64,000 bases of DNA from Larkinella rosea (lineage in GTDB: Bacteria; Bacteroidota; Bacteroidia; Cytophagales; Spirosomataceae). The stretch lies in assembly GCF_003858635.1 (NCBI RefSeq), contig NZ_RQJO01000009.1:620001-684000 (forward strand), given 5' to 3'. The notes below the pieces were generated by a model. The model worked only from the letters and a program-made list of their open reading frames with translations. It was not told the origin of the DNA and did not search any database. A program made the translations under genes and the position numbers. Positions 9,511 through 18,213 of the stretch are shown one piece after another (the first letter of the stretch is position 1; the number at the start of each line of letters is the position of its first letter).

Positions 9511-12294
9511 TTATTTCCCGGAAAAATCAAAAAACAGGGTTAGCTCTTTGGCGCGGGCGGGTTCTTTTTCGTAATCGTAATAAATGTGCTTCATCCCCAT
9601 CGGACCGGTCGTTTCGTTGCGCTGCGTTTTACTGCCAATGCTGCTGATGCCCTGCATAAACGAGAGGTCGCCCGACGGAAAAATTGGTTCGTAATTGTGC
9701 CACTGATCGGTTTTCCAGGCGGGCGTAAACAGACGGAAGAAAACGTCTTCGTCGTCGGTTGCCACCGTAAACGGCTGGCCTGTGGTTTCAAACCGACACC
9801 AGTACAGGTTGGCATGATAGCCCTTGAATTCGGGGTAAACAACCGGCGTTTCACCGGTTTCGGTCTTGTTATAGGCCTTGTTCCAGACGCCCAGTGCCCC
9901 GCCTTTCATCCGGTTTTTCCAGACCCGATACGGCCCTTTGCCCATCCATTTGACGGCTTTCATCGCGCTTTCGGGAAATGAAAAATTGACGCCGACGAGC
10001 GTGGTGAAATACCCATCGGGAAAATACCGCACCTTCATTTTGATCCAGCCCGACGGATAAATTGTCCATTGAAGGGTATTATAGCTGGTTTTTCGCTCAA
10101 ACGTCGATTCAATGACGGCATTTTTTCCCTCGACGCGGTGCGTAAAGTTTTTGAAGTTGTTGACACCTTCCTGCAAAACCGGCCCGTTGGTAAACGGAAT
10201 GGTTCCGTTTCGGTTGGCAACCTGTTTCAAAATTCCGGTTCGCTTGCTGAACAACACCTGAACCCCGTTGGCCGAGACTGTATACAAGGAATCGGATTCG
10301 GTGAAACTGACTGGCGCAGGGCCATCGGTTTTGACGAGTGATGCAGCTGATTTGTCAGGCAACGAAATGGGGAAGCTCCAGGTAAACAGTTCACGGCGAT
10401 GCGGATCGGTGGCGGTGATGTACAGAAAATCGTAGTTGCGCCAGTCGGCGGGGAGCTGGGCTTTCAAGGCACCTTTTTGGAGCGGTTGTAGGGCCGGTAC
10501 AGAAATTGAAAACCGCTTTTCCGGGGATTTAACCGCGTCGTTGGGGCCACTCATTTTCACCAGTTTGCCGATAAACATACATTGGCTCGTATTGGTAAAG
10601 TGATACCGGTTTTCAATTGGAAACGTACCGTCGAAGGTTGACGTCAGCTCCCGGTGTTCCAGTTTAATGGGCGACCAGACTTCCTTGATCGTGAAAAAGC
10701 TCCCTTCTTTTTCGCGGTACGGACCTACAATGCCGTCGGCGCCCCGGTTTCCGTCGGTATCGATGATGCCGTCCTTGTCGGTGCGAACCACGCCCTGATC
10801 GGCAAAGTCCCAGAGAAAACCGCCAGCCGCCAGCGGGTCGTGCCACATCGCTTCCCAGTAATCTTCCAACCCGGCCCCGTGGCCGCCGTCGTACATCCCG
10901 TGCAGAAATTCGGTCGGCAGCGTAATCGAATGGCCGTGGTTGTAGTTGCCGATGCCGTAATTATATTCCCGGTAATGCTGCGTGTCAAAACCGCCAAAAT
11001 CCTCCCAGGCGTGAATCACGGGCCGCTTCTGAATATCTTCTTTCGTAAACAGCGGATCAAGTTCGTAGTTGTGACCACCTTCGTTGCCGTTGATCCAGAA
11101 AATAACCGAAGGATGATTGACGTCGTGCGTGATCAGTTCCTTCAGAAGTTTGGTGCCGGTTGGCGTGTCGTAATGACCGTGCCAGCCCGCCAGTTCGTCG
11201 AACACGAAAAGGCCGAGCGAATCGCAGACGTCCAGAAAATGCTCGTCGGGCGGGTAGTGCGACATCCGGACGGCGTTCATGTTCATGTCCTTCATCAGAT
11301 TCACATCCAGCACGCTGAGTTTTTTGCTCAGCGCCCGGCCCGACGACGGCCAGAACGAATGCCGATTGACACCTTTCAGCTTGATTTTCGTGCCGTTGAC
11401 GTAAATCCCGTCGCGCGGTTTCACCTCAACGGTTCGGAAGCCGAAAAACTTCGTCACCGTATGCACTGGTTTTCCGGCCTGCAGAAGCCGGAATTCAACT
11501 TTGTACCGATTCGGCGTTTCGGAGGTCCACAGCCGCGGATTCGGAATGATTTTCGCCAGCGAGACCCTGTTGTTTTCCGGCCCGGTTTTCGCACTGAACG
11601 GCGGACCCGCTTTTTGCCCGTTCAGCGTAAAAATCTGTGCAGAAACTTCGAGCGGTTTTTCATTTGTAACCAGCTGGACCTGAGCTTTAAATGTGCCATC
11701 GGCGCGGGCGTCGATGGCTACGTGTTCAAGGTGTTCGGCGGGCAGAATTTCCAGGTAAACCGGTCGGAAAATGCCGCCGAATAGCCAGAAATCACCCTTG
11801 CGCTCGGCTTCGTTGACGGATGCGTTGGCTGAATGCTTCGAAACGGTAACTTCCAGCAGATTACCGGCGCCATACTGAAGCAAATTCGAGACGTCATAGC
11901 GGAAGGCGTAGTACGATCCTTCGTGCCTTGGTCCCGCCGGTTTTCCGTTGATTTTAACCTCGGTGTCGGTCATCACACCCTCGAAAACCAGGTTGATCCG
12001 CTTGCCTTTCCACGACGCTGGCGCCTGAAAATCGTGTTTATACAAACCCTGCTCCTTGCCGCGCGCGCTGTCTTTGGCAAAACCGTAATTGTATTTGCCG
12101 AATCCCTGCAATTCCCAGTTCGACGGCACCGGAATGGTGGTCCATTTTCCCGAATTCCGACCGGCGGTGCAGAAAAACTGCCAGTTGACGGTCTGGTCGT
12201 TTCCGGTGCCCGACAGATACCGTTTTTCGGTAGACTGGGCGGTGACCAGCTGCGCCATCAGAAGAAGAAAAACCGTTGCAAATCGGTACGTCAT
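9511..12294 (-). CDS. Glycoside hydrolase family 2 (beta-galactosidase-like)
   Basis: The 927-residue secreted enzyme (signal MTYRFATVFLLLMAQLVTAQ) shows the GH2 domain order. A sugar-binding jelly roll (PVPSNWELQGFGKYNYGF) is followed by an immunoglobulin-like domain, then the TIM barrel (KLKGVNRHSFWPSSGRAL, NAVRMSHYPPDEHFLD). INGNEGGHN near residue 403 supplies the acid/base Glu, and a Glu in PTEFLHGMYD near 458 is the likely nucleophile. A further C-terminal beta domain follows. Members cleave beta-galactosides, beta-glucuronides or related linkages, and specificity is not evident here. It lies 17 bp downstream of the GH43-like gene and 4 bp upstream of the beta-helix gene, so the three form a tight operon. 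Confidence 0.9.
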   Translation of the reverse strand: MTYRFATVFLLLMAQLVTAQSTEKRYLSGTGNDQTVNWQFFCTAGRNSGKWTTIPVPSNWELQGFGKYNYGFAKDSARGKEQGLYKHDFQAPASWKGKRINLVFEGVMTDTEVKINGKPAGPRHEGSYYAFRYDVSNLLQYGAGNLLEVTVSKHSANASVNEAERKGDFWLFGGIFRPVYLEILPAEHLEHVAIDARADGTFKAQVQLVTNEKPLEVSAQIFTLNGQKAGPPFSAKTGPENNRVSLAKIIPNPRLWTSETPNRYKVEFRLLQAGKPVHTVTKFFGFRTVEVKPRDGIYVNGTKIKLKGVNRHSFWPSSGRALSKKLSVLDVNLMKDMNMNAVRMSHYPPDEHFLDVCDSLGLFVFDELAGWHGHYDTPTGTKLLKELITHDVNHPSVIFWINGNEGGHNYELDPLFTKEDIQKRPVIHAWEDFGGFDTQHYREYNYGIGNYNHGHSITLPTEFLHGMYDGGHGAGLEDYWEAMWHDPLAAGGFLWDFADQGVVRTDKDGIIDTDGNRGADGIVGPYREKEGSFFTIKEVWSPIKLEHRELTSTFDGTFPIENRYHFTNTSQCMFIGKLVKMSGPNDAVKSPEKRFSISVPALQPLQKGALKAQLPADWRNYDFLYITATDPHRRELFTWSFPISLPDKSAASLVKTDGPAPVSFTESDSLYTVSANGVQVLFSKRTGILKQVANRNGTIPFTNGPVLQEGVNNFKNFTHRVEGKNAVIESTFERKTSYNTLQWTIYPSGWIKMKVRYFPDGYFTTLVGVNFSFPESAMKAVKWMGKGPYRVWKNRMKGGALGVWNKAYNKTETGETPVVYPEFKGYHANLYWCRFETTGQPFTVATDDEDVFFRLFTPAWKTDQWHNYEPIFPSGDLSFMQGISSIGSKTQRNETTGPMGMKHIYYDYEKEPARAKELTLFFDFSGK

Positions 12295-12311
12295 GGAAGA
12301 GAATCGGGCGG

Positions 12312-13220
12312 TTACTTACTGTTTACTAATTTGGTTAAAATCCGCTTTTTTACCTTGAAAATCGTTCCGTGTTTGTGGCCTTCCGGCACCGAAATCCGGT
12401 CGGAAATAGCCGTGAATGTTTTGAAATCGCGGGTCTTCACGGCGTCGTAGGTTTTGTTCTGGTACGAATCGAAGTAAATCAGCCAGTCTTTGCCGACTTT
12501 TACGACCGAGGGGCCTTCTGTGAATTTTTGGGTAAATGGGGAAGATACGCCGGTAAATGGTCCGGTGGCGTTTGGGCCGAACGCGACTTTCAGATTGCGC
12601 TCCGGGCGGGTGTTATCTTTCAGAACGAGCACGTAATCAGCGGCTTTTCGTTTAACGATCACCGCATCGATGACGCTGAATTTGGGGTCGAGAAACAATT
12701 GGGTGGGCGCGAAGGTCCGGAAGTCTTTCGTGGTCGTGAAATACATTCGGTGATTGTTTTTCTCTTCTTCCACCCCGCGCTCAAAACGGTTCGGAATGGT
12801 GGACGCCCAGATGATGACAAACCGGTCGGCTTCCTGGTCGTAAAATAGTTCGGGCGCCCAGACGTTCACCGTCGTCGGTTCGTGTTCCATCACCGGAATA
12901 AACCGCTCTTCCGACCAGTGAATCAGGTCTTTAGAGCTTGCATAACCGAACCCTTTGTCCTCTTTCCAGCTACTTGTCCAGACCAGGTGGAACGTGCCGT
13001 CTTTGCCCTGCGCAATCGACGGGTCGCGCATCACTTTCTGGTTCCCAATTTCCGGTTTCAGAAATGTACGGTTCAGATCCGTCCAATGATATCCATCTTT
13101 GCTATACAAAAACCGCAACCCTTCGTTGGCCGGTTCGTGAAAGGACGTAAAGAGAAACACCTCTTTTGAACACGAACTCAACAGGAGAAAAAGACCAAAA
13201 AGGTAACTTAAACGCTTCAT
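12312..13220 (-). CDS. GH43-like five-bladed propeller lipoprotein
   Basis: The 302-residue product has a lipoprotein signal ending LLLSSC. Repeated blade motifs follow (GLRFLYSKDGYHWTDL, GYASSKDLIHWSEE, YFTTTKDFRTF, AVKTRDFKTF). The three acidic residues expected of GH43 are visible: Asp in RDPSIAQG (about residue 67), Asp in SVIDAVIV (about 187) and Glu in FTEGPSVV (about 238). The family contains arabinofuranosidases, xylosidases and galactosidases. The lipid anchor suggests action at the cell surface. It is the first enzyme gene after the susCD pair on this strand, separated from it by a REP-like inverted repeat. Exact linkage specificity cannot be read from sequence. Confidence 0.8.
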   Translation of the reverse strand: MKRLSYLFGLFLLLSSCSKEVFLFTSFHEPANEGLRFLYSKDGYHWTDLNRTFLKPEIGNQKVMRDPSIAQGKDGTFHLVWTSSWKEDKGFGYASSKDLIHWSEERFIPVMEHEPTTVNVWAPELFYDQEADRFVIIWASTIPNRFERGVEEEKNNHRMYFTTTKDFRTFAPTQLFLDPKFSVIDAVIVKRKAADYVLVLKDNTRPERNLKVAFGPNATGPFTGVSSPFTQKFTEGPSVVKVGKDWLIYFDSYQNKTYDAVKTRDFKTFTAISDRISVPEGHKHGTIFKVKKRILTKLVNSK

Positions 13221-13337
13221 GGGTTCAGGGTCAATCCGCCCGGCCGATCAGGCCGGTTTTCGCAGCTACAAAGGATTATTTTTATTGGTTATAGGGTTTG
13301 TAGCATTTTAGCGGGGATGTGTAGTATTTTGTCAGCA

Positions 13338-13429
13338 ACGTACCCACGGACTTTAGTCCGTGAGATCCTCTCAATTATTCTATCTTCAAGAATAGTTAGG
13401 GACTCACGGACTAAAGTCCGTGGGTACGT
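13338..13429. repeat. REP-like pair: two inverted 27-bp copies, each with a CACGGACT-TT-AGTCCGTG-type palindrome
   Basis: Copies at 13338-13364 and 13403-13429 are perfect reverse complements of each other, separated by 38 bp. Each contains its own 18-bp palindrome flanked by GTACC on one side. The same unit occurs once more, singly, at 58838-58863, and a related unit (GTACCCACGGA) makes the inverted repeat at 29786-29898. The element sits between the SusD stop and the GH43 start and ends 3 bp from the SusD stop codon. It may therefore act as a partial terminator or mRNA stabiliser within the operon. Confidence 0.8.
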
Positions 13430-13431
13430 GA

Positions 13432-14847
13432 TCAATACCCCGGATTCTGCGTAATGGCCGCATTTTGGGTGCGGACGATCTGCGGGATGGGCCAGAGCAG
13501 TTTTTGGGCGGTGATGGCTTTTCCCTTGGCGGTCAGAACCGGAACGGCGCGGTTGGTGCGTTTCAGGTCGAACCAGCGCTGGAATTCGATGGCCAGCTCC
13601 ACCCGGCGTTCGTGTTCGATAGCCAGATCAAGCGTGGCGTATTTGGCGGTTGGGTAAGCCGCATCGCCAAATTTGGGCAGCTTCGCGCGGGTTCTGACCA
13701 GATTCAGGTACGTCGGATCGCCGGTTGCTTCGGAGAGCAGTAGCAGCGCATCGGCGTAGCGTAAGATTACGAAGTTATTGTTCGACAAGGGGTTACCACC
13801 GACCTGCGTCGCTTTCGTATCCGTCCACTTGATGGGGTATTTCTGCGCGATGAACGTTCCGGCGTTGTTGTACCCCAGCGCAATCGATGCATCCCGGCGG
13901 GTGTCACCGGTTTCGTATTCGTTGTACAGATCGTCGGTCACCTGGTTCATGCCACCACCGTAAAAACCGAGGAAGTTGTTGTTCGGGTAGAATGTCTGGT
14001 AATACCGGCTGAACGGCGCTGACGCATTGCCGCCCAGAAACTGAATCTCGAAAATGGACTCCTTCGTGTTTTTGACGCTTGGTCCCCACAAGTCGGTGTA
14101 ATTGGGCAGCAGCGCATACTGGTTGCTGTTGTACACTTCCTTTAAAACCGTGGCCGCAGCCGCTTTGTCGCCGAGCGTCAGATAGACTTTTCCCAGCAGG
14201 GTTTGAGCCGCCCCTTTGGACGCCCGACCCGGTATCGTAATGGCTGTCGCCAGCGGCAGTTTGTCAGCCGCGAATTGCAGATCTTTCTTGATCTGATCGT
14301 AAACCGCACTCTGCGGAGAACGCAGCACGGCGTAGCTTTCCTCACCGGAAAGGGGCGTCGTCACGATCGGCAAATCACCCCACAACTGAACCATGTTGTA
14401 GTAATAAAGCCCGCGTAAGTACATCATTTGGGCTTTCACCCCGTCCTTGTAAGCGGCATCCAGATTCGCGCCTTCAATCTTGTTCAGGACAATATTCGCG
14501 TTGAAAACCGCCTTGTAGCAATCCTGCCAGAACTGGTACACCATTGTGTTGGCCGTAGCCAGGCTGTAATCCTTGAACTGCCATTTGTCGGCCTGAATCC
14601 CCGAAATATTGAACATAATGGCGTTGTCGCTCATTTGCTCGTTGGCATAGGAAACCGGTCCTTCGGGGTGATAAAACGTGTACAGCGAAGCGTAGGCCCC
14701 GTTGACCGCCAGTTCGAAATCGTCGCGGGTTTTGAAGTTGTCGGCCGTGGCATTTGACAGCGGAGTCAGGTCCAGAAACGAGTCTTTGCAGCCGGTAGTC
14801 AGTAGCCCGAAGCAAAGAATGGTTAGGAAATAGTTGATGGTTTTCAT
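13432..14847 (-). CDS. RagB/SusD family surface glycan-binding lipoprotein
   Basis: Starting at the ATG at 14847, the 471-residue product has a lipoprotein signal MKTINYFLTILCFGLLTTGC. The longer in-frame start at 14880 would overlap the SusC stop and place 11 extra residues before the signal, so it is rejected. SusD hallmarks are present: MMYLRGLYYYNMVQLWGDLPIV near residue 140 and LAIEHERRVELAIEFQRWFDLKR near 430. The gene follows its SusC partner by 22 bp. The protein should cap the SusC barrel and bind the polysaccharide degraded by the downstream enzymes. Confidence 0.93.
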   Translation of the reverse strand: MKTINYFLTILCFGLLTTGCKDSFLDLTPLSNATADNFKTRDDFELAVNGAYASLYTFYHPEGPVSYANEQMSDNAIMFNISGIQADKWQFKDYSLATANTMVYQFWQDCYKAVFNANIVLNKIEGANLDAAYKDGVKAQMMYLRGLYYYNMVQLWGDLPIVTTPLSGEESYAVLRSPQSAVYDQIKKDLQFAADKLPLATAITIPGRASKGAAQTLLGKVYLTLGDKAAAATVLKEVYNSNQYALLPNYTDLWGPSVKNTKESIFEIQFLGGNASAPFSRYYQTFYPNNNFLGFYGGGMNQVTDDLYNEYETGDTRRDASIALGYNNAGTFIAQKYPIKWTDTKATQVGGNPLSNNNFVILRYADALLLLSEATGDPTYLNLVRTRAKLPKFGDAAYPTAKYATLDLAIEHERRVELAIEFQRWFDLKRTNRAVPVLTAKGKAITAQKLLWPIPQIVRTQNAAITQNPGY

Positions 14848-14869
14848 GAGAAATAAGTCTTTTTTCAGC

Positions 14870-17800
14870 TTAGAGATCAACTTTCAACCCGATGGTCACG
14901 ACGCGCGGGATGGGGTAGGAGCCGTAATCGACGCCAATGAAAGCACCGTTCGGCGCGTTGCCCGAGGCATTCAAACCGTTGCTGCCGCTGGAATAATTGC
15001 TGGCGCCGTAGGTCGTGTTTTCCGGGTCGTAGTTGGTGTATTTGCTCCAGAGATAGACGTTATCGGCATTGACGTAGACCCGGGCAACGCGGAACGGGGT
15101 TCGGCGGGTCAGCGACGTTGGCAGCGTGTACGAAATCCGGATGTTTTTCAGGCGGGTAAACGATGCATCTTCCACCCAGAGGCTGTGAAACTGATCCTGC
15201 AAACCGGTCAGGCCAAGAGTCGCACGGAAGTGTTTGCCATCGCCGGGATCGGCTTCGGAACGCCAGCGGTTATCGACGCTCGCGAACATGTTCCGGCCGT
15301 TGTTCCAGAAGCCGAGGTAGCGGAAATTCTGGTTGACAATCTCCCCGCCATAGGTTCCCTGCAACAGAAACGAGAAATCGAAGCCTTTGTACGAAACCGT
15401 GTTGGTCAGACCCGCCGTGAAATCAGGCTGGTAATTGCCCAGCGAAGTTCGGTCGTCGGGCGTGATTTTGCCGTCGCCGTTCACATCCCGGATGATCGGA
15501 TCGCCCGGCTTGGTGGTGCTGTAGTGCGGAGCCGCATCGACAGCCGCCTGGTTTTTAAACACCCCGTCGACCACGTAACCATAGAAATTGGAGATCGGCT
15601 GGCCGACTTCGGTTTTGACTGCGACCACAAAATCCGTGTAAATAATCGGTGCGTTGGTGGGGCCGAGTTGCAAAACCGTGTTGCGGTTTCGGCTGAAATT
15701 CAGGTCGGTCGTCCAGATTACTTTGCCCGTCGTGTTTTTCGAATTCAGATTCAGTTCAACCCCCCGGTTGCGCATCCGGCCGATGTTGGTGAGCTGCGAC
15801 GAGAAACCGGAAATGTCGGGCACCGGCACGTTCAGCAGCATATCGCGGGTTACCGAGTTGTAATATTCCGCCGACAGCCCGATCCGGTCGTTCAACACGC
15901 GCAGGTCCAGCCCAATGTTCAGCTGCCCGGTGCGTTCCCATTTCAGGTTGGTGTTCGAAATGTTGGAAATCGTCAGCCCCGAAGCCAGAGCCGCACCGGA
16001 AACGTAGTTGGTGGCCGACAACAAACTGATGGCGCCGTAGTTCGGAATCTGGTTATTCCCCGCAATTCCGTAGCTGGCGCGTACTTTCAGGTTGTTGACG
16101 AACTTGACGTTCTGCATGAACGATTCATCCGAAATCAGCCAGCCCGCCGAAACCGATGGAAAATAACCCCAGCGCGATTCTTTCCCGAACCGCGAACTAC
16201 CATCCCGGCGAATGGCCGCCGTCAGGAAATACTTGTTTTGGAAATTATACTGTGCCCGGCCGAGGTACGAGATCATCGACCATTCCGTGGCCGTGCTGGA
16301 GCCGCTCGTGACCACCCCGGCATTGAGCGTTTCGACCAGGTCGTTCGGGAAACTGCCCGAGGTAACGGTCGCAAATTCGTCGCGTTGTTTCTGCACCGAA
16401 TAACCGGCCAGCACATTCAGGTTGTGGTCGCCGAAACGTTTGTCGTACGTCAGCGTGTTTTCCGACAGCCAGTTCAGCATGTACGACGACTGCACGTTTC
16501 CTTCCGCGGGGAGCAAACCGGAATAGCCATAGCCCTGGTTCTTAACGCGATATGAATTTAGCCGCGTGTTGAACAGGTTGCCGTTGATGCTCGTCCGGAA
16601 CTTCAGATCGTTGGTGATGTAGTACTCCGCGAACGCTGTTGCGAGCGTATTGAACGACTTGTTCTGCTTGTGGTAAAACCGGGTCAGGGAGTACGGATGC
16701 CAGAGATTCAGGTCGTTGTAGGCGATGTATTTGCTCCAGACCGAGTTCGGGTCGCGGTAACCGAGGTTGCCGTTTTCGTTGTAAACCGGAAAAATCGGAT
16801 CGCTCTGGATCGCCAGACTCACCACGTCGCTCTTGCCCTGCGTGCCTTCCGTCCGGTCAAAAACCGTGGTCGCACTCAGGTTCAACCCTACCGAAAACTT
16901 GTCCGAGACGTTGTGTTTGATGTTCGTGCGCAGGGACAGTCGCTTGTAATAATTTTCGTCTAAAACCGCCTGCTGACCAAGGTACGAGCCTGAAAACAGG
17001 AACTGCGTTTTCTCGGTGCCGCCCGAAACCGAAAGCTGGGCGTTGTGCGAGGGCGCTACCCGGAACATCACGTCCTGCCAGTCGGTGCCTTTGCCAAACT
17101 GCTGCGGATTGGTGGTAAATTCTTCGGGAATGCGGTAGGTCGAGGAGCGAACGCTGTTGGGGTCGGAGGCTTTGTTGACCGCCGGATTCAGATCGACCCA
17201 GGCGTTGTTGTGGGCGTCGATGTAATAGCCGATCCACTGCTGGGCGTCCATCATCGGCACCTTGCGGATCACCGTTTGCACGCCGTATTCGTAGCCCGCG
17301 CTGATGTTGGTTTTGCCCACTTTCCCCAGTTTGGTTGTCACCAGCACGACGCCGTTAGCACCGCGCGATCCGTAAATGGCCGCCGATGACGCATCTTTCA
17401 GCACATCGACCGACTCGATATCCTGCGGATTGATCAGGTTCAGGTTGAAGTTTTCGAGCGGCACGCCATCCACCACGAACAGCGGAGTGGTACCCGCCGT
17501 GATGGAACTGACGCCCCGGATGCGGATAATCGGCGAAACGCCCGGTGCGCCCTGCGACTGCGTGATGTTGACCCCGGCAATTTTGCCGGCCAGCGACTGA
17601 GTAACATTGCTGAACGACCGGTCTTTGAACTCATTGAAGCCCACCGACGCCACCGCGCCGGTGATGGCCCGCTTGCTTTGCGTACCGTAGCCCACCACGA
17701 CCACTTCGTTGAGGGTTTTGTTGGAAGGCAGCATCGAAACGTCGATCACCGTCCGGTTGCTGACCGGAATTTCCTGGGTTTCGTAGCTGATGGAGCTGAA

Positions 17801-18043
17801 AACCAGCGTCGCGTTTTCGTCGGCCGAAAGGGAGTAAGCGCCGTCCTGATTCGAGATCGTACCGGTTTTGGCCGATTTGATCAGGATGGATACGCCCGGC
17901 AGCGGTTTTCCGTTTTCGTCGGTGACTTTGCCCGTAATAGCGACGGTTTTGCTCTGTCCGATGACCTGAACAAAAGAAAAGCAAAGAAAAACAAAGGCCA
18001 GGCAGCACTGCCAGGCTCGTTGGGCGGTTGGAGTAGGACTCAT
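14870..18043 (-). CDS. SusC/RagA family TonB-linked outer-membrane receptor
   Basis: This is a 1057-residue receptor. A signal peptide ends near VIGQ (residue 30). A carboxypeptidase-regulatory-like domain follows (ITGKVTDENGKPLPGVSILIK, about 34-115). The SusC motif VVVGYGTQSKRAITGAVASV (about 120-138) leads into the TonB plug (VTQSLAGKIAGVNI, LFVVDGVP, SAAIYGSRGANGVV), and the rest is a 22-strand barrel. It imports oligosaccharides and is first in the reverse-strand set SusC-SusD-GH43-GH2-GH141-like-GH95. Its start is divergent from the DUF5060/DUF4038 gene across 170 bp, so a shared regulatory region is likely. A 573-codon open frame on the opposite strand is a shadow of this gene. Confidence 0.95.
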   Translation of the reverse strand: MSPTPTAQRAWQCCLAFVFLCFSFVQVIGQSKTVAITGKVTDENGKPLPGVSILIKSAKTGTISNQDGAYSLSADENATLVFSSISYETQEIPVSNRTVIDVSMLPSNKTLNEVVVVGYGTQSKRAITGAVASVGFNEFKDRSFSNVTQSLAGKIAGVNITQSQGAPGVSPIIRIRGVSSITAGTTPLFVVDGVPLENFNLNLINPQDIESVDVLKDASSAAIYGSRGANGVVLVTTKLGKVGKTNISAGYEYGVQTVIRKVPMMDAQQWIGYYIDAHNNAWVDLNPAVNKASDPNSVRSSTYRIPEEFTTNPQQFGKGTDWQDVMFRVAPSHNAQLSVSGGTEKTQFLFSGSYLGQQAVLDENYYKRLSLRTNIKHNVSDKFSVGLNLSATTVFDRTEGTQGKSDVVSLAIQSDPIFPVYNENGNLGYRDPNSVWSKYIAYNDLNLWHPYSLTRFYHKQNKSFNTLATAFAEYYITNDLKFRTSINGNLFNTRLNSYRVKNQGYGYSGLLPAEGNVQSSYMLNWLSENTLTYDKRFGDHNLNVLAGYSVQKQRDEFATVTSGSFPNDLVETLNAGVVTSGSSTATEWSMISYLGRAQYNFQNKYFLTAAIRRDGSSRFGKESRWGYFPSVSAGWLISDESFMQNVKFVNNLKVRASYGIAGNNQIPNYGAISLLSATNYVSGAALASGLTISNISNTNLKWERTGQLNIGLDLRVLNDRIGLSAEYYNSVTRDMLLNVPVPDISGFSSQLTNIGRMRNRGVELNLNSKNTTGKVIWTTDLNFSRNRNTVLQLGPTNAPIIYTDFVVAVKTEVGQPISNFYGYVVDGVFKNQAAVDAAPHYSTTKPGDPIIRDVNGDGKITPDDRTSLGNYQPDFTAGLTNTVSYKGFDFSFLLQGTYGGEIVNQNFRYLGFWNNGRNMFASVDNRWRSEADPGDGKHFRATLGLTGLQDQFHSLWVEDASFTRLKNIRISYTLPTSLTRRTPFRVARVYVNADNVYLWSKYTNYDPENTTYGASNYSSGSNGLNASGNAPNGAFIGVDYGSYPIPRVVTIGLKVDL

Positions 18044-18213
18044 CGTGTAAAACAGTTATAAGTGTTCATAGAAATGGTCAATTAGTTCAGTATAAATTAC
18101 CAGTTAAGGGAGGTTGAGTAATCATTATTTCGGAATGGTATTTTCTTATTTTTTCATAAAAGTATTTCGTTTTATTTGTTTTACTTTGTTTTCGAAAAAT
18201 ATTTTCTTGAAAT

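Noticed and set aside
10654-11784. 376-codon frame opposite the GH2 gene
   Set aside because: It is antisense to a well-supported GH2 enzyme with intact catalytic motifs, and its translation shows no family features.
14834-16555. 573-codon open frame on the plus strand opposite the SusC gene
   Set aside because: It lies entirely antisense to a clear SusC, starts inside the SusD gene and has an Arg/Val/Gly-rich composition typical of the reverse reading of GC-rich codons. No recognisable domain is present.
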